NCBI GenBank assembly: GCA_011799875.1
Contig: CM022297.1
Span: forward strand, 367,827,105 to 367,891,104
Direction: 5' to 3'
DNA from: Thinopyrum elongatum
Lineage: Eukaryota > Streptophyta > Magnoliopsida > Poales > Poaceae
Length of the DNA: 64,000 nucleotides
Shown: piece after piece, positions 33,602 through 46,504 of the stretch
How the letters are laid out: each line of letters starts with the position of its first letter
Position numbering within the stretch: position 1 is the stretch's first letter
Translations under genes and position numbers: made by a program
Notes under the pieces: generated by a model
What the model was told of the DNA's origin: nothing
The model's database searches: none
The model's input: the letters and a program-made list of their open reading frames with translations, nothing else

Positions 33602-36110
33602 CTAGGAGGACAGCGCGCCATCACCGCCACCTCGGCCGTCGGGAGCCTTGTCGTCAGACTCGTCGACGGCCTCGACTTGAAGCATGAACCACCCGATGTA
33701 GCCAGCCACATGCTCCTCCACCCTCTTCTCGAGGTCCTTGCCAAGCTCTGCTAGGACAAGTGCCGTCACTTGCCCGAAGTCAAAGCCGGCGTCCAGGCAA
33801 AGGAGGTTGCTGAAGAGCCGCGTCGTCGCTTGGGCCAGCAGATAGCGGCAGACCTCCTCAAGGGCAGTGTCCGCCTCCAGCACCTGCTGCTTGAGGTCGC
33901 CGATCTCGGTCTGGGTTGCTGCCAGCTCGCGGTCCTTCGTCAGTAGGGCCTCCCGCTCCGTCTCCAGCTTGGACGCAGCTGCCGTGATTTCGCGCTCCCG
34001 GGTCTCGGCAGCCGCCTCGTGGGAAGCCACCGTTCCTGGCGCTTCTGAAGCTCCTCCTCGCCCTTCGCCATCTCCCCCTGGAGGGATACGAGCCGGCCTT
34101 CGCGGGCATCCGCGGCCTTCTGCCGTGCCTGGAGCTGGCACTCACGCTTGGTGGCCTGCTCCTAGAGCACCTTTTCGGGGGCCTCGGCCTCCTCGTGCCA
34201 CCGCACGGCCTCCCGGGATGCCTCCTAGGCCTGCTCAAGGAGCTCCTTGGCCTCCTGGGCGATTTGGTCGCGCTGAGCATTTCCCTCGACGTCCTGCTTA
34301 TGGTTGCACATCATCGCCTCCTGGAGTAGGTGCCACCCTTCCGCCATGCGTTGGTGCTCCTCTTCGCAGTGCTTCTCCTTCGCCCGGAGCTTGCTCTCGA
34401 AGGCGCTGAGGGCTGCCCTAAAGTCGTTGATGGCCTCGCCCTTGAGGATGGGGCTTCCCGTCACCAGCACCAAGGCACGGCCCCGCCACACTCCTTCGTC
34501 ACCCCACGAGCTCGCGATGTGGGAGGTCTCGGCCCGAAACTCTCCATGCATCCCCGCACCACCGCCACCGGCAGGGGCCGGACTCAGCGTTGGGCGCGGG
34601 GTGCTCGGGTTGGTCCCCTCCAGCTACGGAGGCCTCGCCGCTCGCTCAGGCTTCACTGCATTCGCCGCGGGGCTCGGGCATGGGGCGGTTGCAGGGGTAT
34701 GGGCGCTCCCTTCAAGCCCGCGTCGCCCTCCTCCCTCACAGGGCCGCTTGCGGCGCCCAGGGCTGCCTCCGGGGACCCTGCCTCAGGAGCCTCCGGGGGC
34801 ACCACATTTAAGAGGGTCGCCTCGCTCCTTCCCTCGGGAGGCGTGCCACGACCATCCCTCATCTCGTCCTCGGCGCGAGGCCCAGTCACCGCGGGACCCT
34901 TGTCTTGCAACGCCTACAGGCACGGCAGCGAGGCATGCGGCATGACCTTCGCAGAGGTTCCCTCCTCCTTCTGCCACTCGTCTTTCCATCTTTAGGCAGC
35001 TCTCTCGGTGGCGCTGCGAGGGCAGAAGCTCAGCCCGGTCCTGGGGAAAGGGGCAAGGAACGGGGGCGAACATCGCGAGCAAATAAAACTCACCCGTCGT
35101 TGATCGTCCAACACCTCTTCCTCCGCTCCCTACCAGCGCTGCTTCCATCGCTGCCTCCCCCGCGGTGCCCGCCCGGGTTGCGGCCTGCGAGTGCGGCGTG
35201 AGGGCTGCCAGCGCACCTCGCGGCCGTGGCATCTCTGTCCGCCTCTGCCTTGCAGGGATCGCTGGCCTCACCTCCACCCTTCGAAGGTGTGGGCCGGGTG
35301 CGGGAGGTGCAGAATGCGTCGTCATCGTCGTCTTCATCATCTTCGTCGTCGTCGCCATCATCATCAGGGGCCTCATGCAGGAGCTAGCGGCAGGACGTTG
35401 GCGGCGAGTCCTCACTGCTCTCCTCACCGTCCGGGGTCGCCGAGGCCGCCGTGTTTCCCTGGCCTGCCAACGCGGTCCCCACCTTCATGGAGTCCTCGTG
35501 AGATCCTTCGGGCTCCTCCGAGGGTCCTCCAGGGGCCTCCTGGACCAGCCCCTGCTGGTCGAATCGGGGCATGGCCTCGACGAGCTCGTCCTTATCTGCC
35601 AGGCAATACAAGGGGGAGGCGTCGGAAGGCACGACGCCCACCTTGCCAGGGAATAGGAACTTCACGACCTCCCTCACCATGGTGCTCGAGAGGCTGTCCC
35701 GGCCCAGCCAGATCTAGTCCTTCCCGGTGATCTCCCACACGGGGCATGAGTGCCTCTGGAGGGGCGCGATGCGCCGGCGGATGAATTCCTTGGCAACCAG
35801 GGCCGCTATAAGCCCGACCGTCTTCAGCTCCGCCATCCGCTCCAGGATCGGCTTCAAGATGGCGCGGCTGAGCTTCTCGTGTTCCCAACCGTCGATCTTC
35901 TCGGCTGGCTTGGTGGGAATCGCTAGGAGGGGATGAGCCCGCCTAGCGTCAGCGTAGATCCAGCGCGTCCTGAAGCCGTCCACCTTCTTTGACATCTTAA
36001 TGTCAATGATGAGCTTGTCAATCTTGTCGATGATACGAAAGGAGGCGTAGGACGAGCGCAGGTGCCCTCGGGAGATCCGTAGGCTATAGAACGTCCGGAA
36101 GAGCGCCACG
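33602..36110 (-). pseudogene. Gypsy C antisense ORF, middle and C-terminal part
   Basis: Minus-strand gene inside a plus-strand element, the antisense ORF seen in Tat-lineage elements and catalogued as 'putative gypsy-type transposon' (Transposase_28). Function unknown. From 36110 downwards it reads VALFRTFYSLRISRGHL, continuing the frame cut at 55325 by Angela 2. It passes AKEFIRRRIAPLQRHSCPVW and TAG at 35714-35716, then stays in frame to a stop at 35384. Below that is an acidic and proline-rich linker with frame loss. Then comes a long coiled coil (34225-34551, with FESKLRAKEKHCEEEHQRM; then 33602-34141, with LETEREALLTKDRELAATQ after a frame change) ending DAGFDFGQVTALVLAELG and an acidic tail. 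The C-terminal stop is at 33602-33604. Confidence 0.78.
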
Positions 36111-37347
36111 TGAAGGAAATATGCCCTAGAGGCAATAATAAAGTTGTTATTTTATATTTCCTTATTCATGATAAATGTTTATTATTCATGCTAGAATTGT
36201 ATTGATCGGAAACCTAAATACATGTGTGAATACATAGACAAACACTGTGTCCCTAGTGAGCCTCTACTTGACTAGCTCGTTGATCAAAGATGGTTAAGGT
36301 TTTCCTAACCATGGACATGAGTTGTCATTTGATAATGGGATCACATCATTAGGAGAATGATGTGATGGACAAGACCCATCCGTTAGCTTAGCATATTGAT
36401 CGTTCAGTTTTATTGCTATTGCTTTCTTCATGTCAAATACATATTCCTTCGACTATGAGATTATGCAACTCCCGGATACCAGAGGAATGCCTTGTGTGCT
36501 ATCAAACGTCACAACATAACTGGATGATTATAAAGATGCTCTACAGGTGTCTCCAAAGGTGTTTGTTGAGTTGGCATAGATCGAGATTATGATTTGTCAC
36601 TCCGAGTATCGGAGAGGTATCTCTGGGCCCTCTCGGTAATACACATCATAAGAAGCCTTGCAAGCAAAGTGACTAATGAGTTAGTTGCAGGATGATGTAT
36701 TACGGAACGAGTAAAGAGACTTGCCGGTAACGAGGTTGAACTAGGTATGAAGATACCGACGATCGAATCTCAGGCAAGTAACATACCGATGGACAAAGGG
36801 AATTACGTATGTTGTTATAACGGTTCGACCGATAAAGATCTTCGTAGAATATGTAGGAGCCAATATGAGCATCTAGGTTCCGCTATTGGTTATTGACCGG
36901 AGAGGTGTCTCGGTCATGTCTACATAGTTCTCAAACCCGTAGGGTCCGCACGCTTAACGTTTGTTGACGATATAGTATTATATGAGTTATGTGATTTGGT
37001 GACCGAATGTTGTTCGGAGTCCTGGATGTGATCACGGACATGACGAGGAGTCTCGAAATGGTCGAGAGGTAAAGATTGATATATAGGACGATAGTATTCG
37101 GACACCGGAAGTGTTCCGGAGTGTATCGAGTATTTATCGGAGTATCGGAGGGGTTACCGGAACCCCCGGGGGGAATATATGGGCCATATGGGCCATGAGA
37201 AGGGAGCACACTAGCCCACAAGGGGTGGCGCCCCCCCCCCTATGGCAGGAGGCCGAATTGGGAGAAGGAAAAAGGAGGTTCGACCCCCCTTTCCTTTCTC
37301 TCTTCCCCCTTCCCTTTCTTCTCCGGTGAAATAAGGCAGGGGGCGCC

Positions 37348-37388
37348 ACTTGGGGAAACCCCAAGTAGGATTCGGATCCTACTTGGGG
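37348..37388. promoter_or_regulatory. Two mutually exclusive hairpins before the TATA box
   Basis: Arm A ACTTGGGG (37348-37355) can pair with arm B CCCCAAGT (37359-37366) across a 3-nt loop. Arm B extended (37359-37371) can instead pair with arm C (37376-37388), giving a 13-bp stem with a 4-nt TCGG loop. The same arrangement is kept in the 3' LTR (54811-54851). The TATA box is about 31 bp further on. Confidence 0.75.
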
Positions 37389-37419
37389 CGCCCCCTGGCT
37401 GCTCCCTCCTCCCCCCACC

Positions 37420-37427
37420 TATATATA
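37420..37427 (+). promoter_or_regulatory. TATA box, Angela 2 5' LTR
   Basis: TATATATA in a C-rich context, at the same place as in the other Angela LTRs. Confidence 0.7.
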
Positions 37428-37860
37428 TGTTGGAGGGGGGCGCCTAGGACACACAACATCAATTCTTAGCCGTGTGCGGCGCCCCCCTCCAAAGTTTACA
37501 ACCCCGGTCATATTCTCGCGGTGTTTAGGCGAAGCCCTGCGAGGATCACTTCACCATCACCGTCATCACGCCATCGTGCTGACGAAACTCATCTACTACC
37601 TCGACGCCTTGCTGGATCAAGAAGATGAGGTACTTCACCAAGCTAAACGTGTGCAGAACTCGGAGGTGCCGTACGTTCGGTACTTGATCGGTCGAAGCTA
37701 GAAGAAGTTCGACTACATCAACCGCGTTGTCAAACGCTTCCGCTTACGGTCTACGATGGTACGTAGACACACTCTCCCCCTCGTTGCTATGCATCTCCAT
37801 GGATAGATCATTGCGTGTGCATAGAATTTTTTTTGTTTTCCATGCAACGTTTCCCAACAG

Positions 37861-37873
37861 TGGCATCATGAGC
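37861..37873 (+). other. Degenerate primer binding site, Angela 2
   Basis: TGGCATCATGAGC: the canonical TGGTATCAGAGC of copy 1 with one substitution and one inserted T, consistent with decay after insertion. Confidence 0.8.
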
Positions 37874-39003
37874 CAGGTCTATGCGTAGATGATATGCACG
37901 AGTAGAACACAAAGAGTTGTGGGCGATGATAGTCATACTGCTTACCACCAATGTCTTATTTTGATTCGGCGGTATTGTGGGATGAAGCGGCCCGGACCAA
38001 CCTTACATGTCCACGTACATGAGACTGGTTCCACCGACAGACATGCAACTAGTTTTGAATAAAGGTGGCTGGCGGGTGTCTGTTTCTCCTACTTTAGTTG
38101 AATCGAATTTGACTACGGCTGGTCCTTGAAGAAGGTTAAAACAGCAAACTTGACGAAACACCGTTGTGGTTTTGTGCGTAGGTAAGAACGGTTCTTGCTA
38201 GAAGCCCGTAGTAGCCACGTAAAACTTGCAACAACAAACTAGAGGACGTCTAACTTGTTTTTGCAGGGCATGTTGTGATGTGATATGGTTAAGACATGAT
38301 GTGATATACGTTGTTGTATGAGATGATCAGGTTTTGTAAGTTATCGGCAACTGGCAGGACGCTTATGGTTGTCGCTTTATTGTTTGAAATGCAAATACCA
38401 TGTAATTGCTTTACTTTATCACTATGCGTTAGCGATAGTTGTAAAAGCAATAGTTGGCAATAGATGATGATGGCCATATCATGTCACATATTTTGATTGC
38501 ATGTGATGTTTATCTTTATGCATCTTATTTTGCTTAGTACGGCGGTAGCATTACAAGATGATCCCTTCACTAAATTTCAAGGTATAAGTGTTCTCCCTGA
38601 GTATGCACCGTTGCGACAGTTCGTCGTGTTGAGACACCACGTGATGATCGGGTGTGATAGACTCTACGTTCACATACAACGGGTGCAAGACAGTTTTGCA
38701 CATGCGGAATACTTGGGTTAAACTTGACGAGCCTAGAATGTACAGACATGGCCTCGGAACACTGGAGATCAAAAGATCGAACGTGAATCATATAGTACAT
38801 ATGATCAACGTAGAGATATTCATCATTGATGACTACCCCATCTCACGTGATGATCGGACATGGGTTAGTTGATTTGGATCACGTATCACTTAGATGACTT
38901 GAGGGATGTCTAGTTAAGTGGGAGTTCTTAAGTAATTTGTTAATTGACCTTAATTTATCATGAACTTAGTCCTGATAGTATTTGCATATCTATGTTGTAG
39001 ATC
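37874..39003 (+). other. Untranslated leader of Angela 2
   Basis: Aligns with the leader of copy 1 but lacks about 100 bp near 38460. No gene seen. Confidence 0.75.
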
Positions 39004-40084
39004 AATGGCCCGTGCTACCGTTCCCCTGAATTTTAATGCGTTCCTAGAGAAAGCTAAGTTGAAAGATGATGGTAGCAACTACACGGACTGGGTCCGTAAC
39101 TTGAGGATTATCCTCATTGCTGCACAGAAGAATTATGTCCTTGATGCACCGCTAGGTGAAAGGCCTGCTGCAGGAGCAGATGCTGATGTTTTGAACGTAT
39201 GGCAAGCTCGATCTGATGACTACTCGATAGTTCAGTGTGCCATGCTTTACGGCTTAGAATCGGGACTTCAAAGATGTTTTGAACGTCATGGAGCATATGA
39301 GATGTTCCAGGAGTTAAAGTTAATATTTCAAGCAAATGCCCGAGTTGAGAGATATGAAATCTCCAACAAGTTCTATAGCTACAAGATGGAGGAGAACAGT
39401 TCTGTCAGTGAACACATACTCAAAATGTCTGGGTATCATAATCACTTGACTCAGCTGGGAGTTAATCTTCCAGATGATAATGTTATTAACAGAGTTCTTC
39501 AATCACTGCCACCAAGCTATAAAGGCTTCGTGATGAACTATAACATGCAAGGGATGGAGAAGACAATTCCCGAGCTCTTCGCAATGCTCAAAGTAGCGGA
39601 GGTAGAAATTAAGAAGGAGCATCAAGTGTTGATGGATAACAAGACCACTAGTTTCAAGAAAAAGGGCAAGGGAAAGAAGGGGAACTTTAAGAAGAATGGC
39701 AAGCAAGTTGCCACTCCCGGGAAGAAGCCCAAAGCTGGACCCAAGCCTGAAACTGAGTGCTTCTACTGCAAAGGGACTGGTCACTAGAAGCAGAACTGCC
39801 CCAAATACTTGGCGGATAAGAAGGATGGCAAAGTGAACAAAGGTATATTTGATATACATGTTATTGATGTGTATTTTACTAGTGTTCATAGTATCTCCTG
39901 GGTATTTGATACCGGTTCAGTTGCTAAGATTAGTAACTCAAAACAGGAGTTGCAAAATGAACAGAGACTAGTTAATGACGAGGTGACGATGTGTGTTGGA
40001 AGTGATTCCAAGGTTGATAAAATCACCATCGCACACTCCTTCTACCTTCGGGATTAGTGTTGGACCTAAATAAATAAATGTTAT
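39004..40084 (+). pseudogene. Angela 2 gag
   Basis: The ATG at 39004 opens MARATVPLNFNAFLEKAKL. The frame is intact through the capsid region up to the zinc knuckle CFYCKGTGH, where TAG at 39787-39789 replaces the Trp seen in copy 1 (GHWKQNC). The same frame continues past the stop through the protease start WVFDTGSVAKISNS to a TAG at 40055-40057. Small indels around 40058-40084 disturb the segment after the protease. Apart from the stop it is the best-preserved copia gag in the window. Confidence 0.9.
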
Positions 40085-42616
40085 TTGGTGTTTGCGTTGA
40101 GCATGAATATGATTGGATCATGTTTATTGCGATACAGTTATTCATTTAAGTCAGAGAATAATTGTTGTTCTGTTTACATGAATAAAACCTTCTATGGTCA
40201 TACACTCAATGTAAATGGTTTATTGAATCTCGATCATAGTGATACACATATTCATAATATTGATGCCAAAAGATGCAAGGTTGATAATGATAGTGCAACA
40301 TATTTGTGGCACTGCCGTTTAGGTCATATTGGTGTAAAGCGCATGAAGAAACTCCATGCAGATGGACTTTTGGAATCACTTGATTATGAATCATTTGATA
40401 CTTGCGAACCATGCCTCATGGGCAAGATGACTAAAACTCCGTTCTCCAGAACAATGGAGCGAGCCAATGACTTATTGGAAATAATAGATACCGATGTATG
40501 CGGTCCAATGAGTGTTGAGGCACGCGGCGGGTATCATTATTTTCTGACCTTCACAGATGATTTGAGCAGATATGGGTATATCTACTTAATGAAACACAAG
40601 TCTGAAACATTTGAAAAGTTCAAAGAATTTCAAAGTGAAGTGGAGAATCATCGTAATAAGAAAATAAAGTTTCTACGATCTGATCATGGAGGTGAATATT
40701 TGAGTTACGAGTTTGGCCTTCATTTAAAACAATGTGGAATAGTTTCACAACTCACGCCACCTGGAACACCACAGCGTAATGGTGTGTCCGAACGTCGTAA
40801 CTGGACTTTATTAGATATTTTGCGATCTATGATGTCTCTTACCGATTTACCACTATCGTTTTGGGGTTATGCATTAGAGACAGCTGCATTCACGTTAAAT
40901 AGGGCACCGTCTAAATCCGTTGAGACGACACCGTATAAACTATGGTTTGGCAAGAAACCTAAGCTGTCATTTCTTAAAGTTTGGGGTTGCGACACTTATG
41001 TCAAAAGGCTTCAGCCTGATAAGATCGAACCCAAATCGGAGAAGTGCGTCTTCATAGGATACCCTAAGGAAACAATTGGGTACACCTTCTACCACAGATC
41101 CGAAGGCAAGATCTTTGTTGCCAAAAATGGAACCTTTCTAGAGAAGGAGTTTCTCTCGAAAGAAGTGAGTGGGAGGAAAGTAGAACTTGATGAGGTAATT
41201 GTACCTTCTCTCGAATTGGAAAGTAGCTCATCACAGAAAACCGTTCCCGTGATGCCTACACCAACTAGAGAGGAAGCTAATTATGATGATCATGAAACTT
41301 CAGATCAAGTTACTACCAAACCTCGTAGGTCAACCAGAGCATGATCCGCACCAGAGTGGTACGGTAATCCTGTTCTGGAAGTCATGTTACTAGACCATGG
41401 CGAACCTACGAACTATGAAGAAGCTATGATGAGCCCAGATTCTGATAAATGGCTTGAAACCATGAAATCTGAGATAGGATCCATGTATGAGAACAAAGTG
41501 TGGACTTTGGTGGACTTGCCCGATGATTGGCGAGCCATAGAGAATAAATGGATCTTCAAGAAGAAGACTGAAGCTGATGGTAATGTTACTGCCTACAAAG
41601 CTTGACTTGTCGCAAAAGGTTTTCGACAAGTTCAAGGAGTTGACTACGATGAGACTTTCTCACCCGTAGCGATGCTTAAGTCTGTCCGAATCATGTTAGC
41701 AATTGCCGCATTTTATGATTATGAAATCTGGCAAATGGACGTCAAAACTGCATTCCTTAATGGATTTCTTAAAGAAGAGTTGTATATGATGCAACGAGAA
41801 GGTTTTGTCGATCCTAAAGGTGCTAACAAAGTGTGCAAGCTCCAGCGATCCATCTATGGACTGGTGCAAACATCTCGGAGTTGGAATATATGCTTTGATG
41901 AGGTGATCAAAGCATATGGTTTTATACTGACTTTTAGAGAAGCCTGTATTTACAAGAAAGTGAGTGGGAGCTATGTTGCATTTCTAATATTATATGTGGA
42001 TGACATATTGTTGATTGGAATGATGTAGAATTTCTAGATAGCATAAAAGGGTACTTGAATAAAAGTTTTTCAATGAAAGACCTCGGTGAAGCTGCTTACA
42101 TATTGGGCATCAAGATCTATAGAGATAGATCAAATGCTTAATAGGACTTTCACAAAGCACATACCTTGATAAAGTTATGAAGAAGTTCAAAATGGATCAG
42201 TCAAAGAAAGGGTTCTTGCCTATGTTGCAAGGTGTGAAATTGAGTCAGACTCAATGCCCGACCACGGCAGAAGATAGAGAGAAAATGAAAGTCATTCCGT
42301 ATGCCTCAGCCATAGGTTCTATCATGCATGCTATGTTGTGTACCAGACCTGATGTGTGCCTTGCCATAAGTCTGGCAGGGAGGTACCAAAGTAATCCAGG
42401 AGTGGATCACTGGACAACGGTCAAGAACATCCTGAAGTACCCGAAAAGGACCAAGAATATGTTTCTCGTTTATGGAGCTGACAAAGAGCTCATCGTAAAT
42501 GGTTACGTCGATGCTAGCTTCGACACTGATCCGGATGACTCTAAGTCACAAACCGGATACGTATTTATTTTGAATGGTGGAGTTGTCAGTTGGTGCAGTT
42601 CGAAGCAGAGCGTCGT
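40085..42616 (+). pseudogene. Angela 2 protease end, integrase and RT
   Basis: 40085-41344 carries integrase with HCRLGHIGVKRMKKLH, CEPC, and all three core acidic residues (DTDVCGPM, RSDHGGEY, NGVSERRN), so unlike copy 1 its active site is intact on paper. TGA at 41342-41344 (Arg codon CGA in copy 1) and TGA at 41603-41605 follow; the second is also present in copy 1 at the same codon. RT keeps [17 protein letters not shown] and LYVDDILLIG, then loses frame near 42022 by a 1-nt deletion and again near 42135. RNase H begins with GYVDASFDTDPDD and is cut after SKQSVV at 42616 by gypsy D. Confidence 0.92.
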
Positions 42617-45600
42617 TGTCACAGCCCTAGAATACCTGAGTGTAATAGTTGCATCAATGAGCATGCATCATGTTAAATTCAAGAAATTGAAATGAGGAAT
42701 ATTCAAAGCCTCAGAAATTATTTTAAAAGAAGGGCAAGAACCCTTTAAATTGCCTTCAGTGATTCCAAAATGCCCTAAAAATAGTTTTAAGAATTTTGGC
42801 AAGGGTTATATACCAAACCAAAATTTTGGAACATTTTTAAGGAATTATTTGGTCTCTGAATTTAAAACAATATTCTATTTGAATTTGAAAATATATTCAA
42901 ATAAATATGGGATATATTTTCAAATGCTCTATGATAATTTATGTGCCTCTGGAAAAGTCCATGAAGCAACATAAAAATACTCAGAGGATGTTTTGGCATT
43001 GTTTGAATTTTGTTTGAATTCAAAACAGTGGCAAAAGATTAAATAAAAGAAAAACAGAAGGAAAATAAAACAGAACAGAACTTACCTGTAGCTTACCTGG
43101 CCTAGCAGCACCTGGCCCAGCACTGTAGCCCGGCCCAGCCCAACAGGCGCCGTCTTCAACCTCTGCCAATAGGCAGAGGCGTGTCGAACGCGCGCGCGCC
43201 CGAGCTCCACCTCCTGCTTCCCCTTCGCCCTGTCCTTGCGCCATGGAGATGGCCACGAACCCCCTCGCTCTCTGGTTCTCTCTCCCCCTCGCTCCTCTGC
43301 TTCCCCCTCCCGACGGCTGAGCATGCCCGCCGCTGCCGCTCGCTGTTGCCGCGCCCACCGCCACGGCCTCGCCTCTCTGGTCTGCCACCGACCTCCGCCA
43401 TGACGTCCTCGTCCTCTCCGATGACTCACGCGACGCTGGAAGCCCCGTACCGTCGTCCTCGCCCGATTCTTCAACCCTCGGCCGTGAAGATCTCCGGCGA
43501 CTGTACGCCTTCGCCAGCGCGTCCCCGAGCCCACTAAGCTGCTCTACCGGCCCGCTGTGAGCTCCGCCGCACTCTCCCCCTAACCCCGTTGTCTTTTGCG
43601 TCCGCTAGCTAGCCCCGCTGTCGAAGCCAAACTCCGACCGCCGCCGCGAGCTCGCTTCCAGCAAGCTCCGACCTCCCCGCGTCCTCTCGTCGCCTCCGCT
43701 GGATGCGGACGAGCCCGGGCTACGCCCCGGTGCTCTCATCCCCCGCCCCCGTTGCCCGTAGCGCGGACTCCGTCGCGACCAGAGGTCGCCGGTGACGAGC
43801 CCCACCGCTGCCAAGCGGGCCCGACCTACCAGGTGATTAGCCTAAGCTAATCACCACTTAACCAAACCCCACTGACACTGACAAGTGGGCCCCGGCGCCC
43901 CTAAACTTTAGTTAGGCTAAGATAAACCCCCTATTAATCCTGTGTCACTGACATGTGGACCCCACACTTCAGGTTTGACCAGTCAGCGCGGTTGACCTGC
44001 TGACGCAGGCATGACGCGGTAATTGATTTTCTGGTTTTAAAATAAATCAGAAAAATCCAGAAAAAGGCCTAAACTTCTATAAATCATAGAAAATCAACCG
44101 TAACTCCAAATGAAATAATTTATATATGAAAAACTATTAGAAAAATCCAATCTATCCATTTATGCTATTTTAATGCATGCTTGAACAACTTATACCTGCT
44201 GATCAGGTCAAACCAATTAAATGGCATATGAATAATCACATATGGAGTTTGAATTTGAATCTTGTATTCAAACCAACTCCATTTAAAGTGTTGCTAGTGG
44301 CATTAGCTCAATCAACAGCATATTGCCATGTCATGATCATGCATCATATTGTTGCATTGCATTGATTGTGTTCCTTCTCTGTTTGCCGGTGTTGTTCCCC
44401 CCCTCAGTAGACGTTGTTCTGACGATGAGTTCGATGACACAGATGAAGAGCTATTACTATCTTCAGAAGTGCTAGGCAAGCAACCCCCATTGAACATTTC
44501 GATACAATCCCACTCTCTCTCTCTCTCTTGCTCTCTTTTACTGCATTAGGACAACAACGTTTCAACTTTTACATGTTGCGGTAGCTGAACCCCTTTCCTC
44601 TGCATGACCTGTCTTTGCCACAGTAAATAGTTGAAACCCACTAGCATGAGTAGGAGTTGTTTGAGCCATGATGTGCCTACTCATTCATGTTTTGTTTGTT
44701 ATGCTTGCTATGCTTAGAGTTGTGTCAGGTCTGATTCATCTGGGATGGATTGGAATGGTGATGAACATGTCCTACTGTTGAGAGCTAAGTGTGTGAACAT
44801 GATTTGGTAAAGGTAGCGATGAGAGGCCATGTAGGAGTACATGGTGGGTTGTCTCATTGAAACCGTCCTTAGGACCTGAGTTCTGTGTGTGTGATTCAAG
44901 ATCAGCTACTACCGCGCGTTGGGCCCGAAACCAATGGACCCTCTCGACTTATTAATTACCATGTCCTCTATCCAGGAGTTGCAAGTAGTTTCTGGTGTTT
45001 GTAGTATGCTGGAGGCCGTGCACAGTGCTGACCCTAGGGGTGGGTTGTGATGCGGTAGGCACGTGGCACGGTGTACCGAGTCGCCCGTTTGGTGACTCGG
45101 GAGCCCTGCACACATCGTTTGGGGCCGTAGTGGAAACCCCGGCCGGATCTCCTTGCGGATGGAACCCGAATAGGCGATAAACCTGGACTAGAGACTTGTG
45201 TGGTTAGTCAGGTCATGGTCGACACCCTTGCTGGGCTTCCGCTTGAAGGTTGCCGAGTACATGTCGTGTAAGCGGTGATAAGTGGTGGAAGCGTGTGTGA
45301 AGAAGTACACCCCTGCAGGGTTATCAAACTATTCGAATAGCCGCGTCCCCGGTAACGGACTACTTGGTTGCTTATGCAGTTCATAGACAAGTGAAAGTGG
45401 ATACTCTAAAATGCGCAAGATAAGCGTGAGTGCTATGGATGGCCTTCTCGTAGGGAGACGGGAGCGGATCCATAGTGGTGTATTGATATGGTGAATATGT
45501 GGACTCGTGTGCGCCACCTCAAAAGAGTTACTTGCAGTCATAGTACAGGATAGCCACTGAGTCAAAGCTGGCTTGCTGCAGTTAAACTCCACCACCCCCT

Positions 45601-46488
45601 TTGTTGATACTGATGCATATGTAGCTAGTTCTGATGTAAGTCTTGCTGGGTACATTTGTACTCACGTTTGCTTAATTTATATTTTTGCAGAGAGACTTCA
45701 GTCTCACTAGTAGTTCCGCGTGGACTTCGATGTTTAGCTTGTTACCTCAGCTATGATCTTGTACCCTTGGGAGGGTCTTGTAGATAGTGAGGCTTCTCAG
45801 CCTTTTTCATTTGTAGTTGTCTGTACTCACACATGTTATGCTTCCGTTGCTTGTATGCTCTGTATGTTGGGTCATGTGACCCCTGTTTGTAATAAATGCT
45901 ATGATGGCTCTTCTGGGCCTTTATCTATATGGGTTGTTGAGTTATGTTGTGATGCCATGTTGTACATCACATACTTGCATGTTATGCGTACGTGTAACGT
46001 GTATTGCTATGTGTGGGATCCGACAACCTAGTTGTTTATTCTTGGTAGCCTCTCTTATGGGGAAATGTCTCCTAGTGCTTCCACTGAGCCATGGTAGCTT
46101 GCTACTGCTCCGGAACACATCGGATGATCGGCATGTGTCCTTCTTTGCTCCTGTGTCTCTCCCTTCGGGAAAATGTCACGCGGTGTCTACCAGAGTCTTG
46201 CTAGCTTGCTACAGCCCGGATTCATTCGCTGCTGACCGACACGTGCATTGCTGGGTCATGTATGCCTGTCCCTGTAAGTTAGTGCCACTTTGGGTTTACG
46301 ACTAGTCATGTCGGCCCGGGTTCTCTGTCATATGGATGCTAGCGACACTATCATATACGTGAGCCAAAAGGCGCAAATGGTCCCGGGCCAGGTAAGGTGG
46401 CACCCGTGGGGATACCGTGCGTGAGGCCGCAGAGTGATATGATGTGTTACATGCTAGATCGGTGTGACTTAGGATCGGGGTTCTGATA
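42617..46488 (+). repeat. 5' LTR of gypsy D
   Basis: 3872 bp, ending TGATA where the 3' LTR has TGACA. Contains a GC-rich island (43090-43840) that leaves long compositional open frames on both strands, which I do not treat as genes. Confidence 0.9.
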
Positions 46489-46491
46489 GCT

Positions 46492-46504
46492 TTGTTATCA
46501 GAGC
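46492..46504 (+). other. Primer binding site of gypsy D
   Basis: TTGTTATCAGAGC, one base off the canonical initiator tRNA-Met site, four bases after the LTR. Confidence 0.8.

Larger units (their letters stand above)
36111..37859 (+). repeat. 5' LTR of Angela copy 2
   Basis: 1749 bp. Contains the three-arm hairpin region (37348-37388) and TATATATA at 37420-37427. Confidence 0.94.

Noticed and set aside
43020..43850. Overlapping Ala/Arg-rich ORFs on both strands, repeated at 49676-50506
   Set aside because: They lie in the GC-rich island of LTR D and stay open through composition in several frames; no domain is present.
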